From contig JAEENF010000215.1 in the NCBI GenBank assembly GCA_016283605.1, positions 1-22,788 on the forward strand: a DNA stretch of 22,788 bases, read 5' to 3'. The DNA comes from Prevotella sp. Lineage in GTDB: Bacteria > Bacteroidota > Bacteroidia > Bacteroidales > Bacteroidaceae. Of the stretch, positions 1-6,816 are shown in pieces. The notes beneath the pieces are model-generated. The model ran no database searches and was not told the origin of the DNA. It worked only from the letters and a program-made list of their open reading frames with translations. A program made the position numbers and the translations under genes. Every line of letters starts with the position of its first letter. Positions within the stretch are counted from its first letter, which is position 1.

Positions 1-124
1 AGTGGTAAAAGTCGAAATCTCTAGCACCTCTCACCCGTTCTATACTGGTAAGAGCAAGCTCGTTGACACCGCAGGTCGTGTTGATAAGTTCATGAGCCGC
101 TACGGTAAGGCTGCGAAGAAGTAA
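1..124 (+). CDS. rpmE2: Ribosomal protein L31 type B, C-terminal part
   Basis: The window opens inside this gene. The visible 40 codons (frame starting at base 2, stop TAA at 122-124) encode a tail with the L31 hallmark HPFYTGKSKLVDTAGRVDKF followed by a short lysine-rich end. L31 is a large-subunit ribosomal protein that bridges to the small subunit. The zinc-binding cysteines that separate type A from type B would lie upstream of the window; the HPFYTGK...DTAGRVDKF pattern is typical of type B (YkgM-like) proteins. A hairpin terminator follows 22 bp after the stop. Confidence 0.9.
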   Translation, partial: VVKVEISSTSHPFYTGKSKLVDTAGRVDKFMSRYGKAAKK

Positions 125-146
125 GATTATAACCGCAACATTTATA

Positions 147-192
147 AAAGGTGCGTCCATGGTAGTTGCATATGCCTGGCCGCACCTTTTTT
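147..192 (+). terminator. Intrinsic terminator after rpmE2
   Basis: Perfect 9-bp arms AAAGGTGCG (147-155) and CGCACCTTT (181-189), separated by 25 nt, are followed by a run of T up to 192. The hairpin lies between L31 and the nuclease gene. No TAnnTTTG box is visible between the hairpin and the nuclease start at 209, so some read-through from rpmE2 may supply transcription of the nuclease. Confidence 0.65.
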
Positions 193-208
193 AGTTAAAC
201 CAACACTT

Positions 209-1132
209 ATGAGACCACTAAAACTATTATCACTGACTTTCCTATCTGTCATCCTCATATTCTGCTCGTGCAGTAAGGACGAGAATGACGTCAAGATGAA
301 AGGTCTTGCAGAAAACAAAAACAGAAACCTCACCAGCGTTTATCCTGAGGCCTCACGGCTGGAATTTCCCAAGCTGAAAGGCGGAAATAGCATTGTGCTC
401 ATCCACAAAACCAACGACAAGTACGGTGTAAACTTCTCAACCGAATGGGATTGCATCAAAAAGTCTCAGCGATGGTCGTGTTACCAAATGCACAGCGGTA
501 ACTCCGGAGGCAACGTTGGCCGCTACCAGGAAGGTTATCCCTTCGACGAGGATCTTGACCACAGCAACTACTTCACAACTGCCGATGGTACGCCCCTAGA
601 CCTTTTCTGGAGTTCCGGATATGATCATGGACATATCTGTCCTTCTGCCGACCGCCAGTATTCGAAGGAGGCTAACCGCCAGACATTCTTCCTCACCAAC
701 ATGCAACCGCAGCGAAATGTCTTCAATGCCGGTGTTTGGTCAGCTATGGAACAACAGGTAAGGAACTGGAACCGAGGCTCTTTTCGCGATACGCTATACG
801 TCTGCAAGGGAGGAACTATCGACCGCGATGACCAGATACGCGGCTATGTGCAGAATAAAATGATTATTCCGAAATATTTCTTTATGGCCATACTCTGCAA
901 AAACAGTAGCGGCTACAAAGCTCTCGGCTTCTGGATTGAGCATAAAGACAAAGACTCCGACTATACAAAAGATGCCAAAGGCGACTACATGCTCAGTCCT
1001 TATGTGGTCAGTATCCGTGAACTGGAAACTCTAACAAACATTGATTTCTTCTGTAACCTTGATGACGAGACAGAGGATCACATAGAGACTCTTGGCGTTG
1101 AAAACATCAAGAGTGCATGGGGACTGAAATAG
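209..1132 (+). CDS. DNA/RNA non-specific endonuclease, lipoprotein (His-Me finger, NucA/Serratia type)
   Basis: A 307-residue member of the DNA/RNA non-specific endonuclease family, which cleaves DNA and RNA using one bound metal ion. The N-terminus is a lipoprotein signal peptide: hydrophobic stretch about residues 4-18, then Cys19/Cys21 with SKDE after the second cysteine, so the mature enzyme is probably anchored outside the cytoplasm. The catalytic motif GYDHGH gives His142 as general base (DRGH in Serratia nuclease, here DHGH). The segment from 162 reads LTNMQPQ...NAGVW...E, placing Asn164, Asn173 and Glu181 at the same spacing as Serratia Asn110, Asn119 and Glu127, so the active site looks complete. 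The gene stands alone; roles in nutrient scavenging or biofilm DNA breakdown are inference. The ATG at 209 fits the signal peptide. Confidence 0.93.
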   Translation: MRPLKLLSLTFLSVILIFCSCSKDENDVKMKGLAENKNRNLTSVYPEASRLEFPKLKGGNSIVLIHKTNDKYGVNFSTEWDCIKKSQRWSCYQMHSGNSGGNVGRYQEGYPFDEDLDHSNYFTTADGTPLDLFWSSGYDHGHICPSADRQYSKEANRQTFFLTNMQPQRNVFNAGVWSAMEQQVRNWNRGSFRDTLYVCKGGTIDRDDQIRGYVQNKMIIPKYFFMAILCKNSSGYKALGFWIEHKDKDSDYTKDAKGDYMLSPYVVSIRELETLTNIDFFCNLDDETEDHIETLGVENIKSAWGLK

Positions 1133-1133
1133 A

Positions 1134-1161
1134 AGTGAAGAGTGAGGAGTGAAGAATGAAG
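1134..1161 (+). repeat. Heptamer tandem repeat (AGTGAAG)x4, downstream of the nuclease gene
   Basis: Four consecutive 7-bp units, AGTGAAG, AGTGAGG, AGTGAAG, AATGAAG, start right after the nuclease stop codon. The unit is nearly the reverse complement of the ATTCACT heptamers at 1204-1224, so the two arrays form a long imperfect inverted repeat about 42 bp apart. Confidence 0.85.
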
Positions 1162-1203
1162 AAAGAAAAGTTAAAAAATACGAAGACACAACAAGTATTC
1201 ACC

Positions 1204-1224
1204 ATTCACTATTCACTATTCACG
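1204..1224 (+). repeat. Heptamer tandem repeat (ATTCACT)x3 upstream of the gpx promoter
   Basis: Three 7-bp units: ATTCACT at 1204-1210 and 1211-1217, then ATTCACG. The array ends 10 bp before the -7 box at 1235 and so covers the -33 region, where no TTTG is present. Confidence 0.85.
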
Positions 1225-1234
1225 AAAAAATAGT

Positions 1235-1242
1235 TATCTTTG
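1235..1242 (+). promoter_or_regulatory. -7 box of the gpx-trxB promoter
   Basis: TATCTTTG matches the Bacteroidetes -7 consensus TAnnTTTG and lies 34 bp before the gpx ATG. No canonical TTTG is seen at -33; the heptamer array occupies that place. Confidence 0.75.
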
Positions 1243-1276
1243 TAGCGTAGAAACTACACATTTAGTAAAATAGCAA

Positions 1277-1828
1277 ATGAAAACCATTTATGATTTCTCT
1301 GTCAAAGACAGAAAAGGTAAGGACGTATCTTTGAAAGAATACGCCAATGAGGTGTTGCTGATTGTAAATACAGCAACCAAATGTGGATTCACCCCTCAAT
1401 ACGACGAACTGGAGAAACTCTACGAGAAGTATCACGCCCAGGGTTTCGAGATCCTCGATTTCCCCTGTAACCAGTTCGGACAGCAGGCTCCAGGCACAGA
1501 CGACAGCATCCATGAATTCTGCAAACTGAATTTCGGCACAGAATTCCCGCGCTTCAAGAAGATTAAGGTCAATGGTGACGATGCCGACCCCCTTTACATA
1601 TTTCTCCAGAATGAGAAAGGTTTTGCTGGTTGGGACATGGATCACCCAATTGCCCATATCCTCGACGATATGTTGACGAAATCTGACCCAGACTACAAGC
1701 AGAAACCTGACATCAAATGGAATTTTACCAAATTCCTTATCAACAAGAAAGGACAGGTTGTCGCCCGTTTCGAACCCACGGAGAAGATTGAAAACATCGC
1801 TGCTCAGATTGAGCAACTGTTACATTAA
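1277..1828 (+). CDS. Glutathione peroxidase family thiol peroxidase (Cys type)
   Basis: A 183-residue protein of normal length for bacterial glutathione peroxidases, which reduce hydrogen or lipid peroxides. The peroxidatic cysteine is Cys36 in NTATKCGFT. The rest of the catalytic tetrad is Gln70 in FPCNQFGQQAPG and Trp148-Asn149 in IKWNF. A further cysteine, Cys82 in HEFCKLNFGTEFP, sits where the resolving cysteine lies in plant and yeast enzymes that use thioredoxin rather than glutathione. The next gene, one base downstream, is thioredoxin reductase, which supports a thioredoxin-dependent enzyme; that electron donor is inferred. There is no signal peptide, so it acts in the cytoplasm. The ATG at 1277 follows a -7 box at a suitable distance. 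Confidence 0.93.
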   Translation: MKTIYDFSVKDRKGKDVSLKEYANEVLLIVNTATKCGFTPQYDELEKLYEKYHAQGFEILDFPCNQFGQQAPGTDDSIHEFCKLNFGTEFPRFKKIKVNGDDADPLYIFLQNEKGFAGWDMDHPIAHILDDMLTKSDPDYKQKPDIKWNFTKFLINKKGQVVARFEPTEKIENIAAQIEQLLH

Positions 1829-1829
1829 T

Positions 1830-2762
1830 ATGGAAAAGACCAAATGTTTGATTATAGGCAGCGGACCCGCAGGGTATACCGCTGCCATTTATGCTAGCCG
1901 CGCTAACCTGAGTCCTATAGAGTATAGTGGTATGCAACCTGGTGGTCAGTTGACGCAGACCACAGAAGTGGAGAACTTCCCAGGCTACCCTCAGGGTGTT
2001 GATGGCAATCAGATGATGATGGACCTCCGTGAACAAGCAGAACGCTTCGGGACCGACATCCGTGATGGTGAGATCGTAAAGGTTGATTTCACCAAATCAC
2101 CTTATATCTGTACTGCCGAAGACGGCACTGAAATCGTTGCCGATACCGTAATCATTGCTACAGGAGCCTCAGCAAAATATCTTGGTCTTGATGACGAACG
2201 TAAGTACAATGGACAAGGCGTTTCAGCCTGTGCTACCTGTGACGGTTTCTTCTACCGCAAGAAGACCGTGGCTGTTGTGGGTGGTGGTGACACAGCATGT
2301 GAAGATGCGCTCTATCTGTCTGGACTCGCCAAGAAGGTCTATCTCATTGTCCGCAAGCCCTTCCTTCGTGCATCTCAGGTTATGCAGCAACGCGTACGTG
2401 AAACAGAAAATATCGAGATTCTTTTCGAGCACAACACCGTTGGTTTATATGGTGAGAACGGTGTTGAAGGCGCCCACCTCGTCAAGCGTAAGGGCGAACC
2501 TGATGAAGAGTTGGTCGATATAGCCATCGACGGTTTCTTCCTCGCTATCGGTCATAAGCCAAATACGGACATCTTCAAGGAATGGCTTGATACAGACGAG
2601 ACAGGTTACCTAAAGAAGATTAACGGCACACCCAGGACAAAAATCCCAGGGATATTCGTAGCCGGTGATTGTGCCGACCCCATCTACCGACAAGCCATCT
2701 CTGCTGCTGGGTCCGGTTGTCAGGCCGCCATCGAAGCGGAACGTTTCCTTCTTAATCGATAA
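1830..2762 (+). CDS. trxB: Thioredoxin-disulfide reductase
   Basis: A 310-residue FAD/NADPH flavoenzyme that reduces thioredoxin. Domains in order: FAD-binding GSGPAGYTAAIYASRA (about 10-25), PGGQL...TEVENFPGYP (38-54), NADPH-binding domain with the redox pair Cys134-Ala-Thr-Cys137 in SACATCDGFF and the Rossmann motif GGGDTACEDA (151-160), and the second FAD motif IFVAGDCAD near the C-terminus. The frame is open for 24 codons upstream, but that extension overlaps gpx and lacks homology to the family; the ATG at 1830, one base after the gpx stop, gives the usual length. It is the second gene of a gpx-trxB operon, consistent with a shared peroxide-defence role. A hairpin terminator follows. Confidence 0.96.
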   Translation: MEKTKCLIIGSGPAGYTAAIYASRANLSPIEYSGMQPGGQLTQTTEVENFPGYPQGVDGNQMMMDLREQAERFGTDIRDGEIVKVDFTKSPYICTAEDGTEIVADTVIIATGASAKYLGLDDERKYNGQGVSACATCDGFFYRKKTVAVVGGGDTACEDALYLSGLAKKVYLIVRKPFLRASQVMQQRVRETENIEILFEHNTVGLYGENGVEGAHLVKRKGEPDEELVDIAIDGFFLAIGHKPNTDIFKEWLDTDETGYLKKINGTPRTKIPGIFVAGDCADPIYRQAISAAGSGCQAAIEAERFLLNR

Positions 2763-2785
2763 AATATTACGCATCATACAAAAAG

Positions 2786-2820
2786 AAAAGGCCCGTTTCA
2801 CAACGAGCCTTTTCCTTGTT
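2786..2820. terminator. Terminator after trxB, possibly bidirectional
   Basis: AAAAGGCCCG (2786-2795) pairs with CGAGCCTTTT (2804-2813), one mismatch, 8-nt loop, then TCC and TTGTT on the plus strand. On the minus strand the same hairpin is followed by TTTTCTTTTT, so it could also end a leftward transcript from the -7 box at 2881-2889. Confidence 0.7.
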
Positions 2821-2880
2821 AACTTTAAAAAACTAAATTAATCAACCATAAACCTTAACCATTAAAAATCTTTTTCTGCT

Positions 2881-2889
2881 GCAAAGATA
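2881..2889 (-). promoter_or_regulatory. Orphan minus-strand -7 box in the trxB/regulator gap
   Basis: The minus strand reads TATCTTTGC here, a full match to TAnnTTTG, but no leftward gene follows before trxB. About 70-100 nt downstream on that strand lies the hairpin at 2786-2820. The AT-rich gap 2763-3073 otherwise holds only the regulator promoter at 3024-3053; no open frame is visible in it. Confidence 0.4.
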
Positions 2890-3023
2890 GACTAATTCAT
2901 CAATATATAGGTCGATTAATAATTATTTGAGGTTTAAAATTCGTTATCTAACGGATTTTCGACCTAAATTCACAGAATTTCTACTTTTTTAGACTTATAA
3001 ATGCATCTTTTTCTCGAAAAAAG

Positions 3024-3053
3024 TTGGAAATACAATTATTTTTTTTACCTTTG
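3024..3053 (+). promoter_or_regulatory. Promoter of the hybrid two-component regulator
   Basis: TTG at 3024-3026 and TACCTTTG at 3046-3053, 19 bp apart, fit the Bacteroidetes -33/-7 arrangement. The box excludes an in-frame GTG at 3053 as the translation start, leaving the ATG at 3074. Confidence 0.75.
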
Positions 3054-3073
3054 TGCCATCAAAAACAGTCGAA

Positions 3074-4759
3074 ATGGACCTACTATTATTACTGATTATA
3101 GGCTTTTTAGCCATCATGGCAGCAGCTTTCTTCCTTGGAAGAGAGGTCTATAGACACAATATTCGTGTCAGACAACGACAGCAAATGGCCCAAATCTTTA
3201 CCAATATCGCCCATGAATTATTGACGCCACTTACCGTCATATCTGCCTCAGTGGATCTGTTACGTGAAGAAGCGCCTCAACATGACAAAGAGTATGATCT
3301 TATGCAATTTAACATCCACCGCATGGTCCGTCTTCTCCAACAAATCCATGAAACCAGCAAGTCACAGACTCACGAACTGAAACTCGTGGTTGCCCAAGGT
3401 GATGTCATGCAATACATTTACAACACAGCCCTTTGTTTAAAACCACTCATAGACAAGAAGCACTTAAGATTTTCCATCGAATGCATTCCGCAAAGCATGA
3501 TGGGCTGGATAGACACCGACAAGTTAGACAAGATTATCTACAACCTACTGTCGAATGCGGCCAAATTCACCGACGAAGGCGAAGTAAACCTCCGCGCCTG
3601 GACCAGTCGTAATTATGACGTATTATATATAGAGGTACGCGATACAGGCTGTGGCATTCCCAAGGAAAAGATAAAAAAAATCTTCCAGCGTTTCTACGAC
3701 GACGAACACCGTCAGCACAAGACCATCGGCACTGGACTCGGTCTGGCCTTGACACGAGACCTTATACACCTGCATAAAGGTTCCATCAGTTGTGAAAGTA
3801 AAGAAGGTATTGGAACCACCTTCACCATCAGCATTCCTATTACCAAGGAATCCTTCAAGGCCAATCAGATTGATGAGAAGCACAAAATCAGTCTGACCAT
3901 CCCCAATGAAGTCATTACAGGTATCACATTGAAAGCTCCAGACATTAATGTCGAAACAAACACCAGCGGATTATTGGTCGACGATGCCTACCGCATTCTG
4001 ATTGTAGAGGACAGTCCGGAACTACTCATGCTGATGCATAACATGCTGAAGAACCATTACCACGTCCTGTTAGCCCAAAACGGCAAGGAAGCCCTCAAGA
4101 TTGTCCACAAGACACCACTCGACCTCATCGTTTCTGATGTGATGATGCCGGAGATGGACGGTTTCGAGCTGACTCGTAAACTCAAGGAAAGTCCCAACTT
4201 CAGCAAACTTCCCATCATCTTATTGACCGCCAAGACTCAGAAAGAAGACGAGGAGGAAATGCTTAAGACCGGTGCCGACGATTATCTTAACAAACCATTT
4301 CGTCTAAGCGAGTTGAAACTACATATCGACAACATCATTGAGAATCGCAGACGTACTTTACAAGACTATAACCAGAGAACAGGTCAGGACAATGGTGACA
4401 ATCAGGAAATCGTCCTAACTCCAGAACAACTTTTTCTGGAAAAGGCCCTCAACTGCGTCCATGAGCATCTTGAGGACAGCGAATACGATCGTAAAGCCTT
4501 TGCCGCTGACATGGGTGCCAGTTCATCGACCCTTTACAATAAGCTTCGTGCCATCACCGGTATGAATGTCACCACCTTCATCCGCGACGTCCGTATGAAA
4601 GAGGCACACCGACTAGCGGAAAAAGACCCCAACATGCGCGTCAGCGACCTTGCATACAAGGTAGGGTTCCAGGACCCCAAATACTTCTCTACCTGTTTCA
4701 AGAGATATTTTGGCATCCAACCCAAGGAATTCATGGAGAGCCTCACACAAAAAAAGTAA
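3074..4759 (+). CDS. Hybrid two-component regulator (HisKA-HATPase-REC-AraC HTH) without periplasmic sensor
   Basis: A 561-residue one-protein phosphorelay. Domains in order: one N-terminal membrane helix (about residues 2-22), short basic linker, HisKA with phospho-acceptor His47 in NIAHELLTPL, HATPase with N-box around 157-164, G1 box DTGCG (190-194) and G2 box GTGLG (219-223), receiver domain (about 306-423) with phospho-acceptor Asp355 in VSDVMMPEMDG and Lys407, and a C-terminal AraC-type DNA-binding domain (about 470-555). Classical Bacteroides hybrid regulators are about 1300-1400 residues because of a long periplasmic beta-propeller and Y_Y_Y sensor; here that part is absent, so the stimulus must be sensed through the membrane helix, the cytoplasm or a partner protein. 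No polysaccharide-utilisation genes adjoin it. Targets unknown. The start at 3074 follows from the promoter position. Confidence 0.92.
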   Translation: MDLLLLLIIGFLAIMAAAFFLGREVYRHNIRVRQRQQMAQIFTNIAHELLTPLTVISASVDLLREEAPQHDKEYDLMQFNIHRMVRLLQQIHETSKSQTHELKLVVAQGDVMQYIYNTALCLKPLIDKKHLRFSIECIPQSMMGWIDTDKLDKIIYNLLSNAAKFTDEGEVNLRAWTSRNYDVLYIEVRDTGCGIPKEKIKKIFQRFYDDEHRQHKTIGTGLGLALTRDLIHLHKGSISCESKEGIGTTFTISIPITKESFKANQIDEKHKISLTIPNEVITGITLKAPDINVETNTSGLLVDDAYRILIVEDSPELLMLMHNMLKNHYHVLLAQNGKEALKIVHKTPLDLIVSDVMMPEMDGFELTRKLKESPNFSKLPIILLTAKTQKEDEEEMLKTGADDYLNKPFRLSELKLHIDNIIENRRRTLQDYNQRTGQDNGDNQEIVLTPEQLFLEKALNCVHEHLEDSEYDRKAFAADMGASSSTLYNKLRAITGMNVTTFIRDVRMKEAHRLAEKDPNMRVSDLAYKVGFQDPKYFSTCFKRYFGIQPKEFMESLTQKK

Positions 4760-4761
4760 TA

Positions 4762-4801
4762 CCTTTTAACTCCCTTTAACTCCTTTAACTCCTTTAACTC
4801 C
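4762..4801 (+). repeat. Nonamer tandem repeat (CCTTTAACT)n upstream of trpB
   Basis: Units CCTTTTAACT, CCCTTTAACT, CCTTTAACT, CCTTTAACT and a final CC. The array fills the short gap between the regulator stop and the trpB promoter and ends 11 bp before the -7 box. The same unit in opposite orientation lies upstream of mfd (10333-10374). Confidence 0.85.
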
Positions 4802-4812
4802 ATAAAAAGTTG

Positions 4813-4820
4813 TACCTTTG
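4813..4820 (+). promoter_or_regulatory. -7 box of the trpB promoter
   Basis: TACCTTTG, followed by CAGG, 34 bp before the ATG. No TTTG at -33; the nonamer array covers that region. Confidence 0.75.
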
Positions 4821-4854
4821 CAGGCGGATATCTTAATCCCCAAAACTTAACATT

Positions 4855-6216
4855 ATGGCTAAACAGAAAAAATTCCTCCTTCAGGAGAGTGAGATTCCTA
4901 CACAATGGTACAACATTCAGGCCGACATGCCTAATAAACCCATGCCACCTATCCACCCTGCTACTAAACAGCCCCTTGGCGTTGATGACCTTGCACACAT
5001 CTTCCCAAGAGAGTGCTGTGTGCAGGAACTGGACACTGAACACCGTTGGATAGACATTCCTGAGGACGTGCTCGAGAAATACAAGTACTATCGTTCTACC
5101 CCGTTGGTACGTGCCTATGCCCTTGAAGAGGCACTGGGTACCCCTGCCCACATCTATTTCAAGAACGAGTCAACCAACCCCTTAGGTTCACACAAAATCA
5201 ACTCGGCTCTTCCACAATGCTATTATGCCAAGCAGGAAGGCACGAAGAACGTCACCACTGAGACCGGTGCTGGTCAGTGGGGTGCTGCCCTTTCGTATGC
5301 TGCCAAAATCTACGGACTCGACTGCGCTGTCTATCAGGTGAAGATTACCATGCAACAGAAGCCTTATCGTTCTTCGATTATGCGCACCTTTGGTGCTGTG
5401 GTTACCGGTTCTCCATCGATGTCGACCCGTGCTGGCAAGGACATCCTGACAAAGGATCCCACCCACTCAGGTTCTCTTGGCACCGCTATCTCTGAGGCTG
5501 TTGAGTTGGCTACGACGACACCTAATTGTAAATACACACTGGGTTCTGTGCTGAATCACGTAGGTCTCCACCAAACTATCATCGGTCTGGAAGCCGAGAA
5601 GCAGATGCAGATGGCCGGCGAATATCCCGACATCGTGATTGGCTGCTTCGGTGGTGGTTCCAACTTCGGTGGTATCTCATTCCCCTTCATGCGTCACAAC
5701 CTGAGCGGCGAGCGCCATACGGAGTTCATTGCTGCAGAGCCCGACAGCTGTCCGAAGCTGACACGCGGTCAGTTCCGCTACGACTTCGGTGACGAGGCCG
5801 GTTATACCCCACTGCTGCCGATGTACACCCTGGGGCATAACTTCAAGCCCTCTAACATCCATGCCGGTGGTCTGCGCTATCATGGTGCTGGCATGATTAT
5901 CTCGCAACTTATCAAGGACGGCTACATGCATGGTGTCGACATTCCTCAGCTTGAGACTTTCGAGGCAGGTATGCTCTTCGCCCGTACCGAGGGCATCATC
6001 CCCGCACCTGAGAGCACCCATGCCATTGCCGCTACTATCCGTGAGGCAAAAAAATGCAAAGAGACAGGCGAAGAGAAAGTCATCCTCTTCAACCTCTCCG
6101 GTCATGGACTCATCGATATGCCGTCGTACGAGGCATTCATCAAGGGCGACCTACAGAACTACACAGTTACCGACGAGATGATTGCAGAAAACCTCGCAGA
6201 ACTCGACAAACAGTAA
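4855..6216 (+). CDS. trpB: Tryptophan synthase beta chain-like protein, TrpB2 type
   Basis: A 453-residue PLP enzyme that condenses indole with serine to tryptophan. At over 450 residues and with an N-terminal extension (about 1-60) it matches TrpB2 rather than the roughly 400-residue TrpB1. Visible landmarks: NPLGSHKINSA with the PLP-binding Lys114, TETGAGQWG with the catalytic Glu136, the phosphate-binding loop GGGSN (266-270), and a C-terminal LSGHGLIDM segment. No trpA or other trp gene is in the window, and TrpB2 enzymes typically act without tight coupling to TrpA, so indole salvage or serine deamination are possible roles (inference). It has its own promoter and a strong terminator and is monocistronic. 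Confidence 0.94.
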   Translation: MAKQKKFLLQESEIPTQWYNIQADMPNKPMPPIHPATKQPLGVDDLAHIFPRECCVQELDTEHRWIDIPEDVLEKYKYYRSTPLVRAYALEEALGTPAHIYFKNESTNPLGSHKINSALPQCYYAKQEGTKNVTTETGAGQWGAALSYAAKIYGLDCAVYQVKITMQQKPYRSSIMRTFGAVVTGSPSMSTRAGKDILTKDPTHSGSLGTAISEAVELATTTPNCKYTLGSVLNHVGLHQTIIGLEAEKQMQMAGEYPDIVIGCFGGGSNFGGISFPFMRHNLSGERHTEFIAAEPDSCPKLTRGQFRYDFGDEAGYTPLLPMYTLGHNFKPSNIHAGGLRYHGAGMIISQLIKDGYMHGVDIPQLETFEAGMLFARTEGIIPAPESTHAIAATIREAKKCKETGEEKVILFNLSGHGLIDMPSYEAFIKGDLQNYTVTDEMIAENLAELDKQ

Positions 6217-6224
6217 TAATCAAT

Positions 6225-6256
6225 GAAGTCTCGCCGATTGGCGGGGCTTCGTTTTT
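6225..6256 (+). terminator. Intrinsic terminator after trpB
   Basis: GAAGTCTCGCC (6225-6235), loop GATT, GGCGGGGCTTC (6240-6250): 11 pairs including two G-U, then GTTTTT. On the minus strand the wobble pairs become mismatches, so it works mainly for trpB. Confidence 0.88.
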
Positions 6257-6276
6257 AACCACAAATCTAAAACAAC

Positions 6277-6702
6277 TTATGCGATATCAATCTGGCGTGA
6301 TACCTTTACTTTCTCTTCAATGACTTTGGGAAGTTCGACGGTGAGGACACCGTGTTCAACCTTAGCGGAGATATCTTCCTTCTTCACATCATCCGGCAGA
6401 ATCAGTGTCTGCTCGAACTTTGAGTAAGAGAACTCACGACGCAGGTAGCGAGTGTTCTTGTCCTCGTCTTTCTTCTCCTGCTTGCTCTCCATCTTGATAA
6501 TCAGGTTGCCCTCATCATTGATATGAACGTTGAAGTCCTCCTTCTTCATGCCCGGTGCAGCCAACTCAACGGTATAGGCTTTGTCACTTTCTTTCACATT
6601 GATAGCTGGAGCCGTGCAGTTTGCCTTCGGCATAAAGTCCGTATCAAACAGATCATTGAACACACTAGGAATCCAACTGTTACTTCTCATTACTGGCATC
6701 AT
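6277..6702 (-). CDS. Small heat-shock protein, Hsp20/alpha-crystallin family
   Basis: A 141-residue ATP-independent holdase chaperone that binds unfolding proteins and forms oligomers. The alpha-crystallin domain covers about residues 33-135, with the PAINVKESDKAYTVELAAPGMKKEDF start and the conserved GVLTVELPK motif near 117-125; the N-terminal arm has aromatic and hydrophobic residues (NSWIPSVFNDLF). The ATG at 6702 lies 8 nt after a perfect AGGAGG (6716-6711), unusual for this phylum and a sign of strong translation; the second ATG just behind it is an alternative. No TAnnTTTG box precedes the gene and no CIRCE element is seen, so heat control, if present, uses another sigma factor or read-through from mfd. 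Confidence 0.94.
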   Translation of the reverse strand: MMPVMRSNSWIPSVFNDLFDTDFMPKANCTAPAINVKESDKAYTVELAAPGMKKEDFNVHINDEGNLIIKMESKQEKKDEDKNTRYLRREFSYSKFEQTLILPDDVKKEDISAKVEHGVLTVELPKVIEEKVKVSRQIDIA

Positions 6703-6710
6703 AATCTTTA

Positions 6711-6716
6711 CCTCCT
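6711..6716 (-). promoter_or_regulatory. Strong Shine-Dalgarno site of hsp20
   Basis: The minus strand reads AGGAGG here, 8 nt before the hsp20 ATG. Other genes of the window lack so strong a site; it supports the chosen start. Confidence 0.8.
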
Positions 6717-6758
6717 AATTCTATTTTTATAAATTAAACATGTTAACTATTTTAACGA

Positions 6759-6785
6759 TTACCCTTCGGCTCTCACTAGGGGTAA
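6759..6785 (-). terminator. Inverted repeat between mfd and hsp20
   Basis: TTACCC (6759-6764) and GGGTAA (6780-6785) enclose 15 nt. It starts 31 nt past the mfd stop on the minus strand. No good T run follows, so it may be a weak terminator or an operator for hsp20. Confidence 0.35.
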
Positions 6786-6816
6786 AGCAATAAGAATGCC
6801 AGAGAAAAATATTCTG

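Noticed and set aside
1262..1816. Minus-strand open frame of 184 codons opposite gpx
   Set aside because: It mirrors gpx almost fully, has no recognisable motif and no promoter; the plus frame has a complete catalytic site.
4534..5151. Minus-strand open frame of 205 codons across the regulator/trpB gap
   Set aside because: It runs through the nonamer array (LKELKELKG) and opposite two real genes; no family features.
6703..6816. CIRCE heat-shock operator before hsp20
   Set aside because: No TTAGCACTC-N9-GAGTGCTAA pattern is present; only the short TTACCC/GGGTAA repeat is seen.
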